Assembly (NCBI GenBank): GCA_000198515.1
Contig: FP929140.1
Location: 4,500,527-4,564,526 of the forward strand
Origin: a gamma proteobacterium HdN1
Lineage (GTDB): Bacteria > Pseudomonadota > Gammaproteobacteria > Pseudomonadales > Ketobacteraceae
DNA: 64,000 nt
Direction of reading: 5' to 3'
Each line of letters starts with the position of its first letter. Position 1 is the first letter of the stretch. This document shows positions 16,151-24,070 of this stretch, piece after piece. A program made the position numbers and the translations under genes. Below the pieces are notes generated by a model. That model did not search any database and was not told the origin of the DNA. It saw only the letters and a program-made list of their open reading frames with translations.

Positions 16151-16364
16151 GATGCACCTTACTCTGGGCGATAAAACCCTAACGTTATTACACACCGCCC
16201 AAAACCACAAACCGCATTGGAGCTGCTCAAACCCTCCACGATGGCGGGGTGCGGCGATTTTGTGCCAACCGAGAAGCAAGTGCGCCACGCCGCGCTCCAA
16301 CGGTGGTGCGTGTGGCGACGGTACGCGGTATAATCCGCCGTCATTTTTTGGATGGATGGGTTGT

Positions 16365-18260
16365 ATGGCACTGATTACCCTGCGGCAAGTTTCAATCGCA
16401 TTTGGCGGGCCATCCCTACTGGATCACGTCGATCTAGGCATCGAAACCAACGAACGCATTGCAATCGTCGGCCGCAACGGCGAGGGCAAATCCACCCTTC
16501 TCAAACTGCTGGATGGCACGCTAAAAGCCGACGACGGCGAAATCATCCGCAAATCTGCCCTCAAAGTTGCCACCCTACAGCAAGAAGTGCCCGAAGCATC
16601 CGGCAGCGCCACCGTGTTCGACATTGTGGCGGAAGGCTTTGGCCCTGCCGCCGCCCTCCTGCGCGACTACGAGGCCGCCACCGAATCCGGCGATCTTAAC
16701 TTGTTAAGCCAACTCCAAGAGCGCCTAGAGGCCGTGGGCGGCTGGCAGATGCATGGGCAGGTAACCCACTGGCTCTCGCGCTTGGGGCTCGACCCGCACG
16801 AAGCCTTTGCGCCTCTCTCTGGCGGGCGCAAACGCCGCGTATTGCTGGCGCGCGCCCTCGTCACCGAGCCGGATTTGCTGCTGCTCGATGAGCCCACCAA
16901 CCATCTGGACATCGCCAGCATCGACTGGCTGGAAAAATTCCTGCGCGATTATCGCGGTAGCTTGGTCTTTATCAGCCACGACCGCGCGTTTTTATCCGCG
17001 CTCGCCACCCGCATCGTCGAGCTCGACCGAGGCCGCCTGTTTGATCACCCCGGCAGCTACGAAAAATACCTCGAAAACCGCGCCAGCCGCTTTGCGGTTG
17101 AGGGCAAAGTCAACTCCGAGTTCGACAAGCGTCTCTCCCAAGAAGAAAAGTGGATCCGCAAAGGCGTTGAAGCCCGCCGCACCCGCAACGAAGGCCGCGT
17201 ACGCGCCCTGATTGCCATGCGCCGCGAGCACGCCGAGCGCCGCGAGCGGGTGGGCAAGGTCAAACTCGCCATCGGTGAGGCCGAGAAATCCGGCAAGCGC
17301 GTATTGGAAGCACAAAACCTCTCCTACTCGGTCAAAGCCGCCGGCGCTCGTGAGCCACGCTGCCTGATCCGCGATTTTTCCACCACTTTATGGCGCGGCG
17401 ACCGCGTAGGCTTGGTCGGCGAAAACGGGGTTGGCAAAACTACGCTGGTACGCCTGCTGTTAGGCCAGATCGCACCCACCTCCGGCCACGTGGAACACGG
17501 CACCAAGCTCGAAGTTGCCTACTTCGACCAGCTCCGCGCCGCACTCGATGAAGAAAAAACCGTTTTTGAGAACGTAGTCGAAGGCTCCGACTGGGTAGAG
17601 ATCAACGGCCAGAAAAAACACGCGCTGGGCTATCTGCAAGACTTTTTATTCTCACCCGCCCGCGCCCGCACCCCAGTAAAAGCGCTCTCCGGCGGCGAAC
17701 GCAACCGCCTGCTGCTCGCTAAACTCTTTACCCGCCCCGCCAACCTGCTGGTACTCGACGAGCCCACCAACGATCTCGATCTCGAAACGCTGGAGCTTTT
17801 AGAAGAAGTACTGATGACGTACAGCGGCACCCTGCTGCTAATCTCGCACGACCGCGCCTTTTTAGACAACGTGGTGACCGAAGTGTGGGTCTTTGATGGC
17901 CAAGGCGGGGTGGACGAATATGTTGGCGGCTATCAAGACTATCTGCGCCAGCGGCCTGCAGCCTCTATACAACAAGCCAGTCAAGCCTCCACACAAGAAG
18001 CTGCGGCTGCGCCAGCGCCCACCGCCAAACCCACCGAACCGCGCAAACGCCTAAGCTACAAAGAACAGCGGGAGCTGGAACAGATCCCCGCGCAAATCGA
18101 CGCGCTGGAACAAGAACAAGCCCGCCTCGAAGCGCAACTCCAAGATCCCGACTTTTTTGTGCGCGCCCCGCAAGAGGCCAGCAACGCCACCGCTCGCTTG
18201 GGCGAAATCGAAACCGCACTGATGGAGCTATTGGAGCGCTGGGATAGCCTAGGCGGTTAA
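16365..18260 (+). CDS. uup: ABC-F family ATPase Uup
   Basis: A cytoplasmic ABC-F protein of 631 residues (E. coli Uup has 635) that acts on ribosomes and influences transposon excision. First ABC domain: Walker A GRNGEGKST, signature LSGGRKRR, Walker B LLLLDEPTNHLD, switch His in VFISHD. Second domain: GENGVGKTT, LSGGERNR, LLVLDEPTNDLD and LLISHD. The interdomain linker is rich in Arg/Glu. The C-terminal coiled coil after residue 550 (RLSYKEQRELEQIPAQIDAL) is the Uup DNA-binding region. ATG 16365 is chosen; the open frame extends to 15489 only as a shadow of the opposite thioesterase gene. Confidence 0.96.
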   Translation: MALITLRQVSIAFGGPSLLDHVDLGIETNERIAIVGRNGEGKSTLLKLLDGTLKADDGEIIRKSALKVATLQQEVPEASGSATVFDIVAEGFGPAAALLRDYEAATESGDLNLLSQLQERLEAVGGWQMHGQVTHWLSRLGLDPHEAFAPLSGGRKRRVLLARALVTEPDLLLLDEPTNHLDIASIDWLEKFLRDYRGSLVFISHDRAFLSALATRIVELDRGRLFDHPGSYEKYLENRASRFAVEGKVNSEFDKRLSQEEKWIRKGVEARRTRNEGRVRALIAMRREHAERRERVGKVKLAIGEAEKSGKRVLEAQNLSYSVKAAGAREPRCLIRDFSTTLWRGDRVGLVGENGVGKTTLVRLLLGQIAPTSGHVEHGTKLEVAYFDQLRAALDEEKTVFENVVEGSDWVEINGQKKHALGYLQDFLFSPARARTPVKALSGGERNRLLLAKLFTRPANLLVLDEPTNDLDLETLELLEEVLMTYSGTLLLISHDRAFLDNVVTEVWVFDGQGGVDEYVGGYQDYLRQRPAASIQQASQASTQEAAAAPAPTAKPTEPRKRLSYKEQRELEQIPAQIDALEQEQARLEAQLQDPDFFVRAPQEASNATARLGEIETALMELLERWDSLGG

Positions 18261-18283
18261 CATCGACGGTTAACGTCGCCCGC

Positions 18284-18646
18284 TCAATACTGGCCGGTTC
18301 GCAACATCACCAGCGTGCAACCCTCCACCACTTCAACGCCGCTGGCCTGCAGCGCATCGGCCAGCCGCTTGGATTCGGTGCCGGGGTTCATGATCACGCG
18401 CTTTGGGTGCAGCGCCAACATTTCCGCCAGCAGCGGCTCGCCTCGATCAGGGCCAACGTACAGCGTGAGGGTATCTACCTCTCCTTGCACATCGCTTAGG
18501 GTTTTCGCCGTGGGCAGGCCCTCAATTTCTGCAAAGGCGGGGTTTACCGGCACCACCTCATGGCCATACTTTTGCAACAAGCGAATGGCTTGATTGGAAT
18601 AGCGTTCTGCCTTTGGGCTGGCGCCTAAAACAACCGTTCGACTCAT
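18284..18646 (-). CDS. CoA-binding protein, YccU-like
   Basis: A small Rossmann-type protein of 120 residues (CoA_binding_2 family). It has the start SRTVVLGASPKAERYSNQAI, then KYGHEVVPVNPAFAEIEGLP, DTLTLYVGPD and VIMNPGTESKRLADAL, ending VEVVEGCTLVMLRTGQY. The family binds CoA or nucleotides; its physiological role is not settled. The ATG at 18646 has GGAG seven bases upstream. Extending the frame upstream adds 40 residues without homology. It converges with uup, 23 bases apart. Confidence 0.88.
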   Translation of the reverse strand: MSRTVVLGASPKAERYSNQAIRLLQKYGHEVVPVNPAFAEIEGLPTAKTLSDVQGEVDTLTLYVGPDRGEPLLAEMLALHPKRVIMNPGTESKRLADALQASGVEVVEGCTLVMLRTGQY

Positions 18647-18925
18647 AACAAATCTCCGAAATTCAATAACGTGCAGAGAGAGTGACGTAACATTTCTTAG
18701 TAAGCCGTTAAAACTAATGTTTTGATTATCTGCAAAAAAATTTCTTTTACAAGAAAAGCGCGGCACTAAGGTTCTGTATTCGTGCGGCTATTCCCCTCCA
18801 CTTTCCAATTCTGTGCAGCATTTCACGCTTCCCCGAAGGCACGCTCCACGATCCACCCCTATACTGAACAAGAATCTTTCGTCGGCAAATTTATACGACC
18901 CACACTGCCAGCCAAGGGGGCCGCC

Positions 18926-20392
18926 ATGCATAATCGTAGAACATTTTTGCAACACACCATCGGTTTGCTTGGCACCCTCGCGGTTGCGCCGCCACTACCG
19001 CCACGCTTACTGGGCGCAAACGAAACACCACCGCTCCGCAACACTGGCGCATTTCAGCTCAGCACATCAACACCTGTGCCGCGCTATAAAGGTTATTGCA
19101 TCGGCCTTGAAACCTATGATCGCAATCAGTTTGATCTAAACGCGGTGCTGCCTGCACTCAAGAAAATGCCAGTATCGCGCGCGCGTCTCCAATCCGGCTG
19201 GGCGCGCTGCGAACCTGAAGCAGGGCGTTATGATTTTGACTGGCTAGATGGCATTATCAACGCGGTACGTAATATCAATATCGAACCGTGGCTTAGCTTG
19301 GGCTTTGGAAATCCCGTCTACATGCCGGAATGCACCGATCCTGCGGGCGTAGGCTGGGTACCGCTCTACAATAAAGCAGCAATGGCTGCGTGGATCAACT
19401 ACGTCAAAGAGGTCGCTCGCCGCTATCGTGGCAAAATCGTTTGGTACGAAATCTGGAACGAACCGTGGAACGAGCAATTCTGGATTAACGGGCCACGTTC
19501 AGGGCAAGAGTATGCGCGCTTTGCAATTCCCACCATGCAGGCAATCCGCGAAATCGACCCCAACGCTAAATTCGTGGTAGGTTCGATTACGCTTAGCTCC
19601 GCATCGCAGCAGTATGCCCGCGACTTTTTCAACGCAGGGGTAGCTGACTACGCCGATGCGCTCTGCTATCACCAATATGCACGTGTGGTAGACGACTACT
19701 ATGTTTCGAAAGTTCAAAAGCTGCGCGCCCTAGTGGCAGAATACCCACGCCCCATGGAAATTTGGCAAGGCGAAAGCGGCGCCCCCTCCACCAACGAAAC
19801 CATCGGCGTGCTTAGTAACTACTATTGGGATGACCAGCTCCAAGCGAAGTGGACCATGCGCCGCGAAGTTGTAGAGGCCTATGCGCAAATTGATCTAGGC
19901 TCCCAGTTTCACCTGATCGACCTTGCCGCACGCGGCAAAACCGGCGCAATTTTAGGGAAACCCAACTACAAGGGCCTGCTCAACCTCGACGCCACCCCCA
20001 AACCCGCCTTCGACGCTTTCAACACAATGATTTTCTTGCTACAAGGGAAATTCCCCCAAGCAAGCAAGGTGGGCGACCTACGCCTTACCACAACGGCCGA
20101 TGCGACATTTTACAACTTCACCCCACAGGCAAACTCCACTGCAACCTCCATGATTGCCTACTGGCAACGCGGCGAATTCTTTGCCAACAACCAAAAACCC
20201 AAAGAAGTCGAAATGACCTTTGCCGCCGGCAACGCCGGAATGCTGGCTGACTGGGCGCTGTTCGACCCACTAACGCACAGCGTCTACCGCTTTAATCCTG
20301 ACGTAACCACCTTAACCGTACCGTTAAAGGATTACCCGTTATTCATCCTAAAACGCAGCCAATTAGAGGCCATTGGGCAAATCGTCTCGTAA
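18926..20392 (+). CDS. Tat-exported glycoside hydrolase, GH39-like clan A
   Basis: A protein of 488 residues. Residues 3-9 (NRRTFLQ) with the following hydrophobic stretch form a twin-arginine signal peptide. The (beta/alpha)8 barrel begins about residue 55. The acid/base Glu is E179 in YEIWNEPW, and the nucleophile is probably E283 in EIWQGESGAP, on strands 4 and 7 as in clan A enzymes. The ARLQSGWARCEPEAGRYDF segment is typical of GH39/GH5-like barrels. The substrate cannot be told. A beta-sandwich-like tail follows residue 400. The ATG at 18926 follows AAGGGGG (18914-18920). An in-frame upstream extension to 18782 lacks a signal. Confidence 0.82.
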   Translation: MHNRRTFLQHTIGLLGTLAVAPPLPPRLLGANETPPLRNTGAFQLSTSTPVPRYKGYCIGLETYDRNQFDLNAVLPALKKMPVSRARLQSGWARCEPEAGRYDFDWLDGIINAVRNINIEPWLSLGFGNPVYMPECTDPAGVGWVPLYNKAAMAAWINYVKEVARRYRGKIVWYEIWNEPWNEQFWINGPRSGQEYARFAIPTMQAIREIDPNAKFVVGSITLSSASQQYARDFFNAGVADYADALCYHQYARVVDDYYVSKVQKLRALVAEYPRPMEIWQGESGAPSTNETIGVLSNYYWDDQLQAKWTMRREVVEAYAQIDLGSQFHLIDLAARGKTGAILGKPNYKGLLNLDATPKPAFDAFNTMIFLLQGKFPQASKVGDLRLTTTADATFYNFTPQANSTATSMIAYWQRGEFFANNQKPKEVEMTFAAGNAGMLADWALFDPLTHSVYRFNPDVTTLTVPLKDYPLFILKRSQLEAIGQIVS

Positions 20393-20399
20393 AACGCGC

Positions 20400-20800
20400 C
20401 ACCATCAAAACGTCGGTGCGTTTTGAGACAACCACCCCACCCGTTTGACGGGTGATTACGCAACACAACATCGCCAAAACACACCCGTAGGGGCACGGCG
20501 TGCCGTGCCCACCCATCAAACCGCACAGGCAAATCCCACGGCGTGCCGTGCCCACGCATTTGGTGGGTGAATACACGCCGTGGCGGCGCCAAACACATAC
20601 CGTAGGGGCACGGCGTGCCGTGCCCACCCATCAAACCGCACCGACAAATCCCACGGCGCAACGGGAACCGACGGGGGCCAACCGACAAAGGGCACGGCAC
20701 GCCGTGCCCCTACGGGTGCCACATCACATGATTTGATCGTGCCATGCCCACCGGTCAAACCGCACAGCAAATCCCACGGCACGCCGTGCCCCTACGGTAC
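20400..20800. repeat. Palindromic REP-like repeat block, left of the RAYT gene
   Basis: Five or more copies of the palindrome GCACGGCGTGCCGTGC or its complement form, near 20493, 20540, 20608, 20690 and 20780, with flanks of CCCACCCATCAAACCGCACC and GCAAATCCCACGGC type. The left edge (20413-20450) is a decayed double-hairpin module (CGGTGCGTTTTGAGACAACC). Positions about 20585-20744 recur almost unchanged at about 21407-21570, so the transposase gene lies between direct repeats of about 160 bases. Confidence 0.88.
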
Positions 20801-21289
20801 GGTGGGATTGTGCTGGATATATTGTCGGGTGTACTGCAATTCATCATGATCGCGGATAACTCGCTCCCAATAACCCCGCTGCCATACGATCCCTCCGGGC
20901 GTCCCGCGCTGGCAATTAACGCGCCTTGTTACCGCCGACTTGAATGATCGAATGATCGTCGGAATGGAACCGGCCACCGGCTGGCCAAATTTTTCATCAC
21001 TTGGCGGCTGACGAAACATCCTTATATTCTGCCCATTCAAGATCACGATTGCGTGAAAATGATCAGGCATCACCACCCATTCATCCAGAATCACCCCAGA
21101 GCGCTGCTTGCTCGTTCTACGCCATTCTTCAGCAGCAATCTCGCCGAGCACACTTAGTTGCACAGACCCATGCTGCAAACAACCAAATATATTTTTGCGA
21201 CCTTGAACACAGATGGTTATGAAATAAGCCCCTGGTCGAGAATAATCGTACCCGGCTAGACGTATCGACCCGCGATTTAGCGTACGCAT
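20792..21289 (-). CDS. REP-associated tyrosine transposase (RAYT, Y1 family)
   Basis: A protein of 165 residues of the IS200/IS605-like TnpA-REP family. The start RGSIRLAGYDYSRPGAYFIT leads to the HUH motif MPDHFHAIVILNG with both histidines. The middle holds IIRSFKSAVTRRV, and the C-terminal YTRQYIQHNP carries the catalytic Tyr on the last helix. These proteins nick single-stranded REP hairpins and are thought to spread REP elements. The ORF ends inside the adjacent repeat, which encodes the last three residues. The ATG at 21289 is the start used by homologues. It is flanked on both sides by matching palindromic repeats. Confidence 0.92.
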   Translation of the reverse strand: MRTLNRGSIRLAGYDYSRPGAYFITICVQGRKNIFGCLQHGSVQLSVLGEIAAEEWRRTSKQRSGVILDEWVVMPDHFHAIVILNGQNIRMFRQPPSDEKFGQPVAGSIPTIIRSFKSAVTRRVNCQRGTPGGIVWQRGYWERVIRDHDELQYTRQYIQHNPTVP

Positions 21290-21354
21290 ATAAATGGTGT
21301 GCACCCTACAATTCAGACGTGAAAATGAACATAGACTGGATGCACAGCATTTAT

Positions 21355-21670
21355 TCAATATTCCCCCGTAGGGGCACGGCGTGCCGTGCCCACACATTTA
21401 GCAACGCGGCACCGCCAAAACACACACCGTAGGGGCACGGCGTGCCGTGCCCATCCATCAAACCGGACCGGCAAATCCCACGGTGCAATGGGAACCGTCC
21501 GGTGCCAACCGGCAAAGGGCACGGCACGCCGTGCCCCTACGGGGGGCGCATCACATGATTTGATCGTGCCGTGCCCACGCATCAAACCGCACCGACAAAC
21601 CCCACGGCGTAACGGGAACCGTCCGGTGCCAACCGGCAAAGGGCACGGCACGCCGTGCCCCTACGAGGCA
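21355..21670. repeat. Palindromic REP-like repeat block, right of the RAYT gene
   Basis: Four main palindromes near 21372, 21435, 21520 and 21640 in both orientations, separated by ATCAAACCGGACCGGCAAAT, GGGAACCGTCCGGTGCCAAC and TGATTTGATCGTGCC type spacers. The GGGAACCGTCCGGTGCCAAC spacer with its palindrome appears twice within the block (21489 and 21616). The block runs directly into the stop codon of nosL. Confidence 0.88.
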
Positions 21671-22213
21671 TCACATCATCTGATCGTGCAATGCGCCGCC
21701 GTCTAACTGGCTCATATCTTCGGTGATTTCGCTAAACGGATGCACATGGCCGCCAAACTCGGCGGCAAATTTTTCTGCGGCCTCTTTGCTTGAAAAGCTG
21801 CCAATCGTGGGGCCCATCGAACCGTGGCGGCTGCTACCGACTACATAAAACGCGGTTTTTGCATCAATCCACGCGCCGTGCGGCTCATCCCAATCGGTTT
21901 GCGCCATGTCTTGAACGTAAATCGCCTTCACTTTGCGCTGCTGTTCCGGCTTTAACACCACGTTAAACAGTTCCGTGGTATCGCAAAAAAACAGCGGCTG
22001 GCCGATCTCATCCACGTAATGCAATTGCGCTTTCGGGCCGGGGTATTCGGAGAGCACCATACCATCCAGATCGCACGGCGTATGATCAGTGATCTCAACC
22101 GGCCCCTGCGTAGTGCTCGCAGGGGAACACGCCACGAGCGTCGCCAATAACGGCGCCAACAAGGGCGTCAATGACAACCGCGAAAATGCGGGCTTTTTCA
22201 ATGGTGCCGTCAT
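21671..22213 (-). CDS. nosL: NosL copper chaperone lipoprotein
   Basis: A membrane-anchored protein of 180 residues that delivers Cu(I) for maturation of N2O reductase. The lipobox is LVAC with Cys29. The family pattern follows: CDLDGMVLSEYPGPKAQLHY with the Cys and Met of the copper-binding strand, FFCDTTELF, IYVQDMAQTDW, and the GAWIDAKTAFYVVGSSRHGSMG segment with the His/Met region. The last codons (HDQMM) and the TGA at 21671 lie in sequence that resembles the adjacent repeats. Its start overlaps the nosY stop by four bases, so it ends the nosR-D-F-Y-L part of the cluster. Confidence 0.93.
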   Translation of the reverse strand: MTAPLKKPAFSRLSLTPLLAPLLATLVACSPASTTQGPVEITDHTPCDLDGMVLSEYPGPKAQLHYVDEIGQPLFFCDTTELFNVVLKPEQQRKVKAIYVQDMAQTDWDEPHGAWIDAKTAFYVVGSSRHGSMGPTIGSFSSKEAAEKFAAEFGGHVHPFSEITEDMSQLDGGALHDQMM

Positions 22214-23025
22214 TCTTTAAATCTCCAAGTAGCAATCGCAAGAGGGGCCGCAATCCACAGCAACATCACGGCCATCAATAAACCCGGCTGCGATAACGCA
22301 GGTGGCAATACGGTTGCCAATCCGAACATCGCTCGCACATCTTCCAGCGCAAATAAATTCAGAATCCGAAAAACATCCGTAGGGTTCAGCAACAATAACG
22401 CCGGGAGCCACTCGCCCGTAACGTTACCGCCGCTCGCCACCAAACCGCCCATCAAGATCAAATCAAAAATTAACACAAAGAAAAACCACGCCCCAATCGC
22501 AAGGCCAGATGCCTGTGTTCGCTCCTGAGAAACCACCGACACCAACAGCGCAAGGCTTATAAAAATAAGCCCCAGCACAATCGAACTCACAATAAACCCG
22601 AAAAACTGCATAAATTCTGCGGGAGTAAGATACGGAAGCAACACCAGCGCAACCAACCCAAACCCTACGAGCGTAGAAAGCGCCAGCGCAGCCGAAAGCC
22701 CTGCAAACTTGCCCATCAGCAATTCAAAACGCGTAATTGGCATCGCCAGCAACAGCCCCAGCGAACCACGCTCCCGTTCACCCACAATCGCATCAAAACC
22801 CAAAATCAACGCAATCAGTGGAATTAGGTAAATCACCAGACTCACCAAACTTGCAATCACCACACCAATCGACTGAAATCCAACCGAACCCTGCTGCGCA
22901 CCGCCCATATAGGCAATGACCAGCGCAAACAGCGCAAAAATCATCGCCACCACCAACACCCAACGATTCCGAATCCGATCACGAAACTCTTTTGCCGCAA
23001 CCGTGATAATTTGCCGAATCTGCAT
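22210..23025 (-). CDS. nosY: NosY ABC transporter permease
   Basis: Membrane subunit (271 residues) of the NosDFY complex required to assemble the CuZ sulfide centre. It has six predicted helices: about 20-45, 55-80, 105-130, 140-165, 175-195 and 240-265. The conserved GFDAIVGERERGSLGLLLAMP loop that contacts the ATPase lies after helix 2. The ATG at 23025 (MQIRQIITVAAKEF) is chosen because the family starts here; the longer frame to 23094 overlaps nosF. The gene is 25 bases downstream of nosF and overlaps nosL by four bases. Confidence 0.94.
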   Translation of the reverse strand: MQIRQIITVAAKEFRDRIRNRWVLVVAMIFALFALVIAYMGGAQQGSVGFQSIGVVIASLVSLVIYLIPLIALILGFDAIVGERERGSLGLLLAMPITRFELLMGKFAGLSAALALSTLVGFGLVALVLLPYLTPAEFMQFFGFIVSSIVLGLIFISLALLVSVVSQERTQASGLAIGAWFFFVLIFDLILMGGLVASGGNVTGEWLPALLLLNPTDVFRILNLFALEDVRAMFGLATVLPPALSQPGLLMAVMLLWIAAPLAIATWRFKE

Positions 23026-23050
23026 ATTTCTATCCCAAAAATCGAGCCGC

Positions 23051-23977
23051 TCAGTGCGAAAGCCCGAAGAACACATCCTCAAGCGAGGGTTCATGAATAT
23101 CCAGATCTGCCAACTGCGGGCCCATTTGCGAAAGCAGGCTCAAAGTCTCCATCTTCGCAGCGCGTTGACAAGTAACTTCCAACACCCCATCCGCATGAAG
23201 CTCCACCGCAAGCCCTCGGGCACGAAGACGCTCGATCGCCGGCGGGGTTCCGCCCTCAAAATCCGCTTGTTCGCCAAGTTGAATGCGGATCTGCACAGGG
23301 AGCGCAATGCGCTCGCGCAACTCCTGCAAACTCCCCTGCGCCTGAATTTTTCCGGCAGCCATAATTGCCAAGCGGCTTACCCGCTGCTGAATTTCCGCCA
23401 GAATATGCGAGGTGATCACCAGCGTAACGCCTTCACTCTGCAATTCTGCCAGCATTTTATAAAACTCACGAATCGCCTCTGGATCTAAGCCATTGGTGGG
23501 CTCATCCAAAAACAAAATCTGCGGCTTGCCCAATAATGCCTGCGCAAACCCCAAACGCTGGCGCATCCCCTTTGAATATCCGTTCACGCGCCGATGAATC
23601 GCCTTGGCCAAACCCACTCGCTCTAAAACTCGAATGCAGTCTCTACGATCCACCCCTTTCAAGCGCGCAAAAAACTGCACTGTTTCCAAGCCTGTCAGGT
23701 TGTCATAAAGAACTACGTTCTCCGGCACATAGCCAACCCTACGCCGCACATCACGAAATCCACGGCTGCCAATCAAGGTGCCCTCTACCAGAATCTCGCC
23801 GCTGCTTACTGGAATCAAGCCCAGCATCATTTTGAACAAGGTGCTCTTACCCGCGCCGTTATGCCCGATCAAGCCGAGCATCTCACCACGAGCCACCTGC
23901 AGATCAACAAGCTCCACCGCCTGTATCGCGCCAAAACGCTTGCTTACCTGGCGAACCTCAATGGCATGTTCAGTCAT
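23051..23977 (-). CDS. nosF: NosF ABC transporter ATPase
   Basis: ATP-binding subunit of NosDFY, 308 residues. Walker A is GHNGAGKST near residue 40, the Q-loop is in GYVPENVVLYDN, the signature is YSKGMRQRLG, Walker B is ILFLDEPTNGLDP and the switch His is in VITSHI. The last 90 residues form the family's C-terminal extension (ALPVQIRIQLGEQ and following). It energises sulfur-species transfer to the periplasm. It follows nosD with a 76-base gap that holds an 18-base tandem repeat, a wider spacing than elsewhere in the cluster. Confidence 0.95.
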   Translation of the reverse strand: MTEHAIEVRQVSKRFGAIQAVELVDLQVARGEMLGLIGHNGAGKSTLFKMMLGLIPVSSGEILVEGTLIGSRGFRDVRRRVGYVPENVVLYDNLTGLETVQFFARLKGVDRRDCIRVLERVGLAKAIHRRVNGYSKGMRQRLGFAQALLGKPQILFLDEPTNGLDPEAIREFYKMLAELQSEGVTLVITSHILAEIQQRVSRLAIMAAGKIQAQGSLQELRERIALPVQIRIQLGEQADFEGGTPPAIERLRARGLAVELHADGVLEVTCQRAAKMETLSLLSQMGPQLADLDIHEPSLEDVFFGLSH

Positions 23978-24013
23978 GCGTTCTACGCTCTCTCCACGCT
24001 CAATTCAAAAACA

Positions 24014-24070
24014 CAAATCAAAGTCGACTCTCAAATCAAAGTCGATTTTCAAATCAAAGTCGATTCTCAA
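24014..24070. repeat. 18-base tandem repeat at the nosD 3' end
   Basis: Three head-to-tail copies of CAAATCAAAGTCGACTCT (24014-24031, 24032-24049, 24050-24067), each differing by one to three bases, plus a partial CAAAAT. The third copy contains the nosD TGA (24054-24056) and encodes the last residues ENRL. Copy-number change would alter the spacing of nosD and nosF. Confidence 0.9.

Noticed and set aside
15489-16364. Long N-terminal extension of uup
   Set aside because: The 292 extra codons are antisense to the thioesterase gene and unrelated to any ABC-F protein. The family start is at 16365.
20343-20782. Small open frames within the palindromic repeat block
   Set aside because: Their peptides (GTARRAP-type) only translate the repeat and recur in several frames.
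20400-21670. CRISPR array
   Set aside because: Repeats are in both orientations, with unequal spacing and related spacers. No cas gene is present.
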